Below are positions 12,240 to 21,400 of a DNA stretch of 64,000 bases, one piece after another; within the stretch, counting starts at the first letter, position 1; each line of letters begins with the position of its first letter. This stretch comes from Anomaloglossus baeobatrachus (Eukaryota > Chordata > Amphibia > Anura > Aromobatidae): the NCBI RefSeq assembly GCF_048569485.1, contig NC_134357.1:234084735-234148734 (forward strand). Reading direction: 5' to 3'. The position numbers were made by a program, and so were the translations under genes. The notes below the pieces were generated by a model. It had not been told where the DNA came from and ran no database searches. It saw only the letters and a list, made by a program, of their open reading frames with translations.

Positions 12240-13403
12240 CTAAGTGGGAAGGAAGCAAGAAAAGGAAAGCTGTTCATTAAGCCCTCTCGGAGCCAATGAA
12301 CCCATTTTGAAAATCCATGCCGATTCTTTTTGCAATAAAACCCTATCGAAGTCGCCTCCCCTAGGGCTAGGTCTGACCACCTCCAAAACCGAAAACCGAA
12401 CATGAGTTACATCACCACTATGAGCCGCATTAATGTGACGAGAAATTGGCGTATCTCGTCCATTCCGGATGTCCGAAAGATGTTCCCCAACCCGCCTCCG
12501 GAGTTCTCTTAGGGTTTTACCGACATAGTCCATAGGACACGTACAGGTAGCCCTGTAAACAACTCCGGAGGTTTTACTAAAGTCACGCAAAAAGAAATTT
12601 CTTCCTGTGGCTGCACTAATCACCCTTTTACATTGTTCCATGGACCCACAGTACTTACAATTGCCACAGCGGAACATTCCGCATGGACGTCTATCCAGCC
12701 AGGATCCCGGGGACCTAGGCCCTTGGTACATGCTATGTACAAGTCTATCACCTACAGTACGGCCCCGTCTATAGGTAATACTTGGGGATTTAGTAATATA
12801 TTTTGCCAAATCAGGGTCAGCCCTCAGGATATTCCAGTGTTTTTTTATTACCGAGAATACCCTTTCAGACTGCACATCAAATGTACCAATGACTCGTGTA
12901 ACATTAGAATCGTCCTTACGGATCCTGGGGGCCATATGATTGTGTCTATTAGTGTTCCTGGCATGAGCATAAGATTGCTGCAAAATCCCACTGGGATATC
13001 CACGGTCCAAAAAGCGACCAAAAAGATCCGAGGCTTGAGCCTTAAAATCTCTCTCCCTTGAGCAATTTCTGCGTATCCGCAGAAATTGCCCCTTTGGGAT
13101 GCCCTTCATAAGTGGGAAAGGATGATGACTATCCCACCTAAGAAGGGAATTGGTCGCTGTTGGTTTGCGATGAGTAAGGGTATGAATTTTACCCCCCTCA
13201 TCTTTACATATTACCAAATCCAAGAAGGTGATGGAATTCTGATCACATGTATGAGTGAACCTTAAACCAAGAGAATTCCTGTTAAGGCCCCTCAACAAAC
13301 CGTTCGAACTCAAAAATAGACCCTGTCCAGAGGATGAGGATGTCATCAATGTATCGGACCCAAAGTCCGATAAATTGATGAGATTCCCCATCCTCCCCCC
13401 CAA
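12240..13403 (-). CDS. PLE copy A: RT tail and GIY-YIG endonuclease frame
   Basis: A 387-codon frame. Its first ~30 residues overlap the end of the RT frame in another phase, so the real join lies near 13270-13300. Residues roughly 225-260 carry a cysteine-rich stretch (RPCGMFRCGNCKYC) like the zinc-binding linker of endonuclease-bearing PLEs. Residues roughly 280-345 show the GIY-YIG signature: SGVVYRATC, then DYVGKTLRELRRRVGEH and a following conserved His-rich segment (RHINAAHSGDV). The nuclease would nick target DNA for priming. Compared with copy B it lacks two residues (Cys-Lys) before TSGVVY. Confidence 0.85.
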   Translation of the reverse strand: MGGRMGNLINLSDFGSDTLMTSSSSGQGLFLSSNGLLRGLNRNSLGLRFTHTCDQNSITFLDLVICKDEGGKIHTLTHRKPTATNSLLRWDSHHPFPLMKGIPKGQFLRIRRNCSRERDFKAQASDLFGRFLDRGYPSGILQQSYAHARNTNRHNHMAPRIRKDDSNVTRVIGTFDVQSERVFSVIKKHWNILRADPDLAKYITKSPSITYRRGRTVGDRLVHSMYQGPRSPGSWLDRRPCGMFRCGNCKYCGSMEQCKRVISAATGRNFFLRDFSKTSGVVYRATCTCPMDYVGKTLRELRRRVGEHLSDIRNGRDTPISRHINAAHSGDVTHVRFSVLEVVRPSPRGGDFDRVLLQKESAWIFKMGSLAPRGLNEQLSFSCFLPT

Positions 13404-14385
13404 AAACTACCGTTTCTTCCCACCAGCCCAGGTACAGGTTTGCATAGCTGGGGGCACATGGGCTCCCCATAGCTGTACCCCTGAGCTGGTGGAAGTACTG
13501 GGTATTAAATAAAAAATAATTATGATGCAGGGTGAAGGATAAAAGTTCCTCAACAAATCTGCTATGCCTCGAACACTCAACAGCCCTAGACCTCAAATAA
13601 AAGGCTACCGCCCTGATACCCAGATCATGAGGAATAGAGCTGTAAAGTGCCTCTATGTCAATGGAGACCAGGATAGTATCCGGGCCTACATTGACGTCCT
13701 CTAGGATTTGTAAAAGGTGTGGAGTATCCCTAACGTAAGAGGGAAGGGAGGTGACAAAGGGGCGTAGGACTTTGTCTATATAGATGCCAATATTCTGAGA
13801 CAAAGAATTAATGCCAGCCACAATAGGCCTACCCTTCAAGGGCACAAGGCCCTTATGCACTTTCGGAAGGGCATAAAAAACCGGAACTACTGGGCAGTGT
13901 GGTCTCAAAAACTCATGTTCATTCACAGATGTCAGGTTACTCTGTCTAGCCCCATCGAGTATTGATAGAAGAACATCAGTATAAATCAAAGTAGGGTCAT
14001 GAGGCAACCGTTCGTATGTATCACTATCATTAAGTAGAGCGTGACACATATCAAGATATTGTATATGACTCAGTATTACAAGATTTCCGCCCTTATCGGA
14101 CATTTTTATGATAAACTCATGATTCTTTGATAATCGATCCAGTGCCTGGAACTCATCATTGGTCAAGTTAGATTCCAGACCACATAGTGATTGAGGGATT
14201 TTTTGAAGATCATCCTGTACAAGTTTGAGAAAAATATCAACACTTGTACAGCTTTGAGCTGGTGGAGACTTTTTACTTGGTCTCTTCAAATTAGTGAAGG
14301 GGCCATCACCTCTCCCCCTGGTACTGTCCCTAAGAAGATCAGTAAGGGACTGGAAACACTCATAATCCTCCTCTAGGATGCCCAA
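13282..14385 (-). CDS. PLE copy A: reverse transcriptase frame
   Basis: A 367-codon frame carrying the PLE reverse transcriptase core. Visible motifs in order are MSDKGGNLVIL (finger region), PVFYALPKVHK and GRPIVAGINS, SIDIEALYSSIPHD (catalytic motif A region), LRGTAMGSPCAPSYANLYL (motif B) and VRYIDDILILW (motif C, YIDD). These are the hallmarks of the Penelope clade, which is closer to telomerase than to LINE or LTR enzymes. The frame ends just after motif C in FERFVEGP, and the remaining RT and endonuclease continue in another phase. Copy B ends its frame at the same place. Confidence 0.88.
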   Translation of the reverse strand: MGILEEDYECFQSLTDLLRDSTRGRGDGPFTNLKRPSKKSPPAQSCTSVDIFLKLVQDDLQKIPQSLCGLESNLTNDEFQALDRLSKNHEFIIKMSDKGGNLVILSHIQYLDMCHALLNDSDTYERLPHDPTLIYTDVLLSILDGARQSNLTSVNEHEFLRPHCPVVPVFYALPKVHKGLVPLKGRPIVAGINSLSQNIGIYIDKVLRPFVTSLPSYVRDTPHLLQILEDVNVGPDTILVSIDIEALYSSIPHDLGIRAVAFYLRSRAVECSRHSRFVEELLSFTLHHNYFLFNTQYFHQLRGTAMGSPCAPSYANLYLGWWEETVVFGGEDGESHQFIGLWVRYIDDILILWTGSIFEFERFVEGP

Positions 14386-14440
14386 AGTCCTACATTGTTC
14401 TTGGGTATTATGCTCAAAAAATAATTTCCACTTTAATTTT

Positions 14441-15457
14441 CTACCAAAAAAGTTCCAGGTCCTTTATCCACCCAAAACAGTCAAACCGGTTAGAGGGGAT
14501 AAAGCCCAAAGCCCTAGAAAGAACCGCATAATCATCACATGAAAGGGAAATATCAGATAAATTTAATATCCTCCCCTGGCCTGATGTGCTCTCGTATGGG
14601 GGTAATAATCCCTCATACGTCTTTGCTCCAAAAAAAGAGGAAGAAGAACCAGGAGGACCAGAGGACACATGTGGAGGCCCACGATAACCGTACTGACCCT
14701 CCCTTCTCTTCTTTGATTTCCTTGGACCGACCCATGGGTGTGGGTTGCGATTAAATAATTCAGGGGGATTAGCACCAGTCCTTGGCCTTTCAGAGTCAGA
14801 CGTATCCACATCAGAGGAGGACACAGCTGAAGGTGGTCTGCTGGGGGGTTGATAAGCCTTGTCCTCCCTGAATTCGGCAAGATCCCTAACAAATTGAGAA
14901 TGTTTTCTCTCTTTCAGATTATTTTGAAACCGTTCTATGGAAGTCTGAAGCAGCCCCTCCCTTCTAATAAAATCCGGATCACACTTGAAACGTAAAATTT
15001 TATCAATTCCAGTGTTTAATGTAGTAGTGGACTCTGCAAAAAGCTTTTTCTCCTCTTCAAGCAACAAATTCATTAGCCTCAAAGAGGAGGCCACAGATTC
15101 TTTCCGCCAAAGAATAAGAAAACTTTCAGAAGCAGTTCTAGGGGATGGATGAATATTAATCCTCAATCCCCTAGGAACAATTTGATGCTTGAGATAGTTT
15201 TCTAGCCCCTTAATTTCCCACCAGGAGCGTATATTATTTTTATAATTGGCCAACAATTCTTTAAAAGAATCTTTCAGGGTGGAACCTGAATTCCCTGCAG
15301 AAAACTCTCCAGTGGAAAAAACTTGACTGGCTTCCTCAGCCCAAGACTCAGTGTTAACAGGTCCTGTTAAAAATCCTGCCATACTTTGGAATAATTGTAC
15401 CAGTACACTAAGTGGACTCAACGTCCCAGGAATATTATCAGACAGTAAATAGTTCAA
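14441..15457 (-). CDS. PLE copy A: N-terminal region frame
   Basis: A 338-codon frame upstream of the RT. Its start lies inside the 5' terminal direct repeat. There is a charged, probably helical stretch with NLKERKHSQFVRDLAEFREDKAY, a Ser/Pro-rich linker (SRPPSAVSSSDVDTSDS), and near the end LSCDDYAVLSRALGFIPSNRF, the conserved leader that precedes RT in PLEs. The following residues continue in the RT frame after a shift, so the two are probably one ancestral protein. The role of this region in PLEs is not established. Confidence 0.7.
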   Translation of the reverse strand: MNYLLSDNIPGTLSPLSVLVQLFQSMAGFLTGPVNTESWAEEASQVFSTGEFSAGNSGSTLKDSFKELLANYKNNIRSWWEIKGLENYLKHQIVPRGLRINIHPSPRTASESFLILWRKESVASSLRLMNLLLEEEKKLFAESTTTLNTGIDKILRFKCDPDFIRREGLLQTSIERFQNNLKERKHSQFVRDLAEFREDKAYQPPSRPPSAVSSSDVDTSDSERPRTGANPPELFNRNPHPWVGPRKSKKRREGQYGYRGPPHVSSGPPGSSSSFFGAKTYEGLLPPYESTSGQGRILNLSDISLSCDDYAVLSRALGFIPSNRFDCFGWIKDLELFW

Positions 15458-15577
15458 TTATTCCAAATTATTAAATTTCTATTTAAGATTAAGGTAACAT
15501 ACCACCAACGTGCATATACAAGTATAAGTAATTGACCAAATCGGTCGCTTGCATATAAATACAGAGACAATGTGTAC
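15404..15577 (-). repeat. PLE terminal direct repeat (pseudo-LTR), truncated 5' copy
   Basis: Direct repeat of 10506-10679. It ends abruptly at the head-to-head junction with copy B at 15577/15578, so the element's 5' end is truncated there and the hammerhead part of the repeat is not present on this side. Confidence 0.85.
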
Positions 15578-15669
15578 TGGATCGATTATCAAAGAATGAT
15601 GAGTTTATCATAAAAAAGTCCGATAAGGGCGGAAATCTTGTAATCCTGAGTCATATACAATATCTTGAT

Positions 15670-16437
15670 ATGTGTCACGCTCTACTTAATGATAGTGATA
15701 CATACGAACGGTTGCCTCATGACCCTACTTTGATTTATACTGATGTTCTTCTATCAATACTCGATGGGGCTAGACAGAGTAACCTGACATCTGTGAATGA
15801 ACATGAGTTTTTGAGACCACACTGCCCAGTAGTTCCGTTTTTTTATGCCCTTCCGAAAGTGCATAAGGGCCTTGTGCCCTTGAAGGGTAGGCCTATTGTG
15901 GCTGGCATTAATTCTTTGTCTCAGAATATTGGCATCTATATAGACAAAGTCCTACGCCCCTTTGTCACCTCCCTTCCCTCTTACGTTAGGGATACTCCAC
16001 ACCTTTTACAAATCCTAGAGGACGTCAATGTAGGCCCGGATACTATCCTGGCCTCCATTGACGTAGAGGCACTTTACAGCTCTATTCCTCATGATCTGGG
16101 TATCAGGGCGGTAGCCTTTTATTTGAGGTCTAGGGCTGTTGAGTGTTCGAGGCATAGCAGATTTGTTGAGGAACTCTTATCCTTCACCCTGCATCATAAT
16201 TATTTTTTATTTAATACCCAGTACTTCCACCAGCTCAGGGGTACAGCTATGGGGAGCCCATGTGCCCCCAGCTATGCAAACCTGTACCTGGGCTGGTGGG
16301 AAGAAACGGTAGTTTTTGGGGGGGAGGATGGGGAATCCCATCAATGTATCGGACTTTGGGTCCGATACATTGATGACATCCTCATCCTCTGGACAGGGTC
16401 TATTTTTGAGTTCGAACGGTTTGTTGAGGGGCCTTAA
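15670..16437 (+). CDS. PLE copy B: reverse transcriptase frame (N-terminally truncated)
   Basis: A 255-codon frame nearly identical to the C-terminal two thirds of the copy A RT frame. It keeps FYALPKVHKGLVPLKGRPIV, SIDVEALYSSIPHD, LRGTAMGSPCAPSYANLYL and VRYIDDILILW. The first methionine shown is simply the first ATG in a truncated copy. The frame ends at FERFVEGP exactly as in copy A, so that phase change predates the duplication of the two copies. Confidence 0.86.
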   Translation: MCHALLNDSDTYERLPHDPTLIYTDVLLSILDGARQSNLTSVNEHEFLRPHCPVVPFFYALPKVHKGLVPLKGRPIVAGINSLSQNIGIYIDKVLRPFVTSLPSYVRDTPHLLQILEDVNVGPDTILASIDVEALYSSIPHDLGIRAVAFYLRSRAVECSRHSRFVEELLSFTLHHNYFLFNTQYFHQLRGTAMGSPCAPSYANLYLGWWEETVVFGGEDGESHQCIGLWVRYIDDILILWTGSIFEFERFVEGP

Positions 16438-17485
16438 CAGGAATTCTCTTGGTTTAAGGTTCACTCATACATGTGATCAGAATTCCATCACCTTCTTGGA
16501 TTTGGTAATATGTAAAGATGAGGGGGGTAAAATTCATACCCTTACTCATCGCAAACCAACAGCGACCAATTCCCTTCTTAGGTGGGATAGTCATCATCCT
16601 TTCCCACTTATGAAGGGCATCCCAAAGGGGCAATTTCTGCGGATACGCAGAAATTGCTCAAGGGAGAGTGATTTTAAGGCTCAAGCCTCGGATCTTTTTG
16701 GTCGCTTTTTGGACCGTGGATATCCCAGTGGGATTTTGCAGCAATCTTATGCTCATGCCAGGAACACTAATAGACACAATCTTTTGGCCCCCAGGATCCG
16801 TAAGGACGATTCTAATGTTACACGAGTCATTGGTACATTTGATGTGCAGTCTGAAAGGGTATTCTCGGTAATAAAAAAACACTGGAATATCCTGAGGGCT
16901 GACCCTGATTTGGCAAAATATATTACTAAATCCCCAAGTATTACCTATAGACGGGGCCGTACTCTAGGTGATAGACTTGTACATAGCATGTACCAAGGGC
17001 CTAGCTCCCCGGGATCCTGGCTGGATAGACGTCCATGCGGAATGTTCCGCTGTGGCAATTGTAAGTACTGTGGGTCCATGGAACAATGTAAAAGGGTGAT
17101 TAGTGCAGCCACAGGAAGAAATTTCTTTTTGCGTGACTTTAGTAAGTGTAAAACCTCCGGAGTTGTCTACAGGGCTACCTGTACGTGTCCTATGGACTAT
17201 GTCGGTAAAACCCTAAGAGAACTCCGGAGGCGGGTTGGGGAACATATTTCGGACATCCGGAATGGACGAGATACGCCAATTTCTCGTCACATTAATGCGG
17301 CTCATAGTGGTGATGTAACTCATGTTCGGTTTTCGGTTTTGGAGGTGGTCAGACCTAGCCCTAGGGGAGGCGACTTCGATAGGGTTTTATTGCAAAAAGA
17401 ATCGGCATGGATTTTCAAAATGGGTTCATTGGCTCCGAGAGGGCTTAATGAACAGCTTTCCTTTTCTTGCTTCCTTCCCACTTAG
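16316..17485 (+). CDS. PLE copy B: RT tail and GIY-YIG endonuclease frame
   Basis: A 389-codon frame parallel to 13403-12240 with a handful of substitutions. It includes the cysteine-rich linker CGMFRCGNCKYC and the GIY-YIG region SGVVYRATC followed by DYVGKTLRELRRRVGEH. It reads FSKCKTSGVV, two residues more than copy A. The first part overlaps the RT frame in a different phase. Confidence 0.85.
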   Translation: MGGRMGNPINVSDFGSDTLMTSSSSGQGLFLSSNGLLRGLNRNSLGLRFTHTCDQNSITFLDLVICKDEGGKIHTLTHRKPTATNSLLRWDSHHPFPLMKGIPKGQFLRIRRNCSRESDFKAQASDLFGRFLDRGYPSGILQQSYAHARNTNRHNLLAPRIRKDDSNVTRVIGTFDVQSERVFSVIKKHWNILRADPDLAKYITKSPSITYRRGRTLGDRLVHSMYQGPSSPGSWLDRRPCGMFRCGNCKYCGSMEQCKRVISAATGRNFFLRDFSKCKTSGVVYRATCTCPMDYVGKTLRELRRRVGEHISDIRNGRDTPISRHINAAHSGDVTHVRFSVLEVVRPSPRGGDFDRVLLQKESAWIFKMGSLAPRGLNEQLSFSCFLPT

Positions 17486-18117
17486 TGTTTGAGTGGAATC
17501 CTAAATTGTTTTGAATAGTCCCTATGTCCTACTTTGGAAGACCCTTCTCTTTAGAGAGATGGAGCCATATTTATGGCCAATACATATAGAAATTGTTGCC
17601 CTGGGATATTTTCTCCAGACGTGCTCCCCCAATGGGTACAGGGGGATACGTCTGGGTGCTTATGTGGATAAAATTGGGAGTGGATGTTTTCATTTAATTA
17701 TTTTTTTGTCCCTCTATTAGTAATGGGTGTTAATTTAAGCTGAATTTATTTACACTACAGTATATCATGTCATATATCATTATATTATAATCTAAAAATA
17801 TATAATTTTTGTGCCTAGCGTTGTAAGCGGGGACCCGAATTGTCATGGCATCTGTCTGAAATTTAGTATATTATCTATATCTATTATTGCCCAGCATCAA
17901 ATTGCCTGGGAAAAGTATTCTAAAGTGTCTATCCTAAGCATTAATGCAGCGAATTGCTGAAATGTTGAGGATTATCTATTACTGCATTTTGGTGGTAATT
18001 TCTTAGTAGGATTATATAATCTACTCTATCTAACTATGGTGCTTCTACATGAGGGGTCCTACGCATGCTTTACTGGGCTTAGAGTGGCATCGCCGCACCG
18101 CCAATGTGTGTACGTGC

Positions 18118-18421
18118 TGCGAGGTAGCGTCGTCGGCTGCGCTGCAGAAGACACGGGATCCAGGCACCAAGGTTCACAGCACACGGTTTATTCCAAAGAA
18201 AAAGTTCACAATAGTACATAGGTGCCTTTCCGGCAGAGAACTCAGGGAGATGTGATCACCCCCTCACCCCCGGCACACCTGCCCTTGTTCCTGAATCTAT
18301 TTATCCCTCCCTTCAGCCTGTAGGGAAAACAGCATTAACCCTATAGTGGATTATCATGGAGTGAGCACAACCGGGGCGAGACATACCGGCCGTCATAGAT
18401 AACCCCGGTCACAGTCTCACA
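18118..18421 (-). repeat. 3' LTR of the Gmr1-type element
   Basis: 304 bp, TGCGAGG...CTCACA on the plus strand, and identical by eye to 22877-23180. The polyprotein frame runs into it. Confidence 0.93.
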
Positions 18422-21400
18422 TACCCCCCCCCTCAGTTCAAGCGTGCGGGGTTGAACTCCTGCCATCAAACACGGGCCGCGGGACAAGGCATCGGCGTTG
18501 CCCTGCAACCTACCGGCCCGGTGTTCAACCGTAAACCGGAAGTTCTGCAGAGAAAGGAACCACCGGGTAACCCGGGCATTCCGTTCCTTGGCGGACCTCA
18601 TCCAGACCAGTGGAGAGTGATCCGTCACCAAGCGAAACTGACGTCCCAGCAGGTAATAGCGTAGGGACTCCAAGGCCCACTTGATCGCCAGGCACTCCTT
18701 CTCCACTACGCTATAATTCCGCTCGGGAGGGGTGAGCTTCCTACTTAAGAAGGTGACGGGGTGTTCCTCCCCCTGAACCACCTGAGACAGCACTGCCCCC
18801 AGGCCGACCTCCGAGGCGTCAGTCTGTACTATGAACTCCTTCCGGAAATCAGGGTTGACCAGAACGGGCTGTCCGCACAGGACCTCCTTCAGGGCCCGGA
18901 AGGAGTCCTCGGCCTGCGGAGTCCAGCGCACCATGACGGACTTCTTGCCTTTGAGAAGGTCCGTCAAGGGGGCTGATAGTCCCGCAAAATCTTTTACAAA
19001 CCTCCTGTAGTACCCCACGATACCCAGGAAGGCCCTAACCTGCTTCGTGGTCAGGGGTCTAGGCCACTTCTGGATCGCCTCGACCTTGTTAATTTGGGGC
19101 TTAATCACTCCTTGGCCTATCACGTAGCCCAAGTAGTGGGCTTCCGTGAGTCCCAATGCACATTTCTTGGGATTGGCTGTCAATCCGGCTGTTCTAAGCG
19201 CGTCCACCACCGCTTGTACCTGTTCCAAGTGAGTCTGCCATTCGGAGCTGTAAATAATGATGTCATCAAGGTACGCTGATGCATACGCTTGGTGGGGTTC
19301 CAGTACTAAGTCCATCAACCTCTGGAACGTGGCCGGAGCGCCATGTAACCCAAAAGGCAAGACAACATAGTGGAAGAGACCCTCCGGCGTAACAAAAGCG
19401 GTTTTCTCCTTGGCGGACTCCGTTAGTGGCACCTGCCAGTACCCCTTGGTCAGGTCGAGCGTGGTAAAATATCGCGCCTGTCCCAGCCTATCAATCAGCT
19501 CATCCACCCGGGGCATGGGGTAGAGCTCAAACTTGGATATTTCGTTCAATCTCCTAAAGTCATTGCAGAACCTTAAGGAGCCATCGGGTTTTGGTATTAG
19601 GACAATCGGACTAGCCAATTCACTCCGGGATTTTTCGATGACCCCCAGGCGTAACATTGTCTTTACTTCCTCCGATATGGCTTGTCGTCGAGCCTCCGGT
19701 ACTCGGTATGACTTCAGGCGTACCTTCAGGTGGGGCTCGGTGACAATATCATGTCGTATCAGACTGGTCCTACCGGGCAGCTCGGAGAAGACATCGGGGT
19801 TCTGCTGAACCAACCGTCTGGCCTCTCGCCTCTGAGTCTTGGTGAGGGCTTCTCCAATCCTTACTTCCGGTTCGTCCTCTCCGGAGGTCGCTGGAGCCGG
19901 ATGTGAACGACCCGAAGAGGAGGGAGGTGGGGAAAAAACAGCCATCAGGTTTTCCCGTTCCTGCCAAGGTTTTAATAGGTTGACATGGTATATTTGTTCA
20001 GGTTTCCGCCTACCGGGCTGCAATACTTTATAGTTAACCACCCCAACTCTTTCCTTTATCTCGTAGGGGCCTTGCCACTGAGCCAGGAATTTACTCTCCG
20101 CCGTGGGAATCAATACCAATACCCGATCCCCGGGTTTAAAGGTCCGCACGGTGGCTTGTCTATTGTAGCGGCCGCTTTGCGCGGCCTGAGCCTCCTGTAA
20201 ATGCTCCTTCACAATTGGCATGACCGCGCTTATGCGGTTCTGCATACCCAAAATGTGTTCAATCACACTTTTATGGGGGGTGGGCTCCTGTTCCCAGGTT
20301 TCTTTTGCCAGGTCCAACAATCCCCGGGGATGTCGCCCGTATAACAATTCAAAAGGCGAAAACCCCGTGGATGCCTGTGGCACCTCTCGTATGGCAAACA
20401 TCAAATAGGGAAGCATCATATCCCAGTCTTTCCCGTCTTTGGAAATCACCCTTTTGAGCATGGTTTTCAGGGTTTTATTGAATCGTTCCACTAAACCATC
20501 CGTCTGAGGATGATACACAGACGTACGCAACTGCTTGATCTGGAGTAGCCGGCATAGCTCTTTGGTCACTTTAGACATGAATGGGGTCCCCTGATCCGTA
20601 AGGATCTCCTTGGGCAACCCCACCCGGCAGAACACAGCAAACAACTCCCGAGCTATAAGCTTGGCTGCAGTATGTCTGAGAGGTATCGCCTCTGGATACC
20701 GGGTGGCATAGTCAACGATCACTAGGATATGCTGGTGCCCTCGAGCAGACTTTACGAGGGGCCCCACCAGATCCATCCCTATCCGTTCAAAAGGGACTTC
20801 TATAATGGGTAACGTTACCAACGGACTGCGAAAGTGGGTCAGGGGTGCGGTAAGCTGACACTCCGGGCAGGTTTCGCAGAACCGTTTTACCTCCCCAAAG
20901 ACCCCGGGCCAATAGAACCTTTGCAATATTCGCTCCTGCGTTTTCTTGACCCCTAGGTGACCACTCATCAGGTGTTTATGAGCCAAGTCGAGGACCCGCC
21001 GGCGATACGGCTGGGGCACCACCAACTGCTCTACCCCTACGCCCCGTATTTCATCTACCCGGTAGAGTAAATCCTGCTTAAGAGCGAAATGGGGGTATCT
21101 TACCTGGGCACCAGGCAGCTGTGCCACCCCGTCAACTACTGTCACCCGACTCCGGGCATGTATTAATGTAGGGTCCTGGAGTTGGGCTGTCCCAAACGTA
21201 TCCGGGGACGCCTCCAACTCCGGGATGGGCTCGACCGTCTCAGCCTCTCCTGCCAATACCTCTAGGGGCGACCTATCAGGTTCACATCCTGTCCCTATCA
21301 TGGGGACCCCTACGGCAGGCGTCCCGGATTCAGGATTGTAGGGCTCAGGTCCCGGACTGACCAATATCTGAGGGGACTTAGGAGGTCCCTTCCATAAAGT

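Larger units (their letters stand above)
10506..15577 (-). mobile_element. Penelope-like element copy A, nearly full length
   Basis: Reading right to left: a 174 bp partial terminal repeat (15577-15404), an N-terminal frame (15457-14441), the reverse-transcriptase frame (14385-13282), a frame with the RT tail and GIY-YIG endonuclease (13403-12240), a long 3' non-coding region with degenerate repeats, a hammerhead-like core (10955-10908) and the 3' copy of the terminal repeat (10679-10506). Direct terminal repeats of this kind are the pseudo-LTRs known in PLEs. The reading frame is interrupted about twice. Confidence 0.88.
15578..18117 (+). mobile_element. Penelope-like element copy B, 5'-truncated, first segment
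   Basis: Starts at a position equivalent to about 14145 of copy A and is close to its reverse complement throughout. It carries the RT and endonuclease frames, then the 3' non-coding region up to the LTR-element insertion at 18118. Copy B resumes at 23181 and, after the Helitron, at 26240. Confidence 0.88.
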
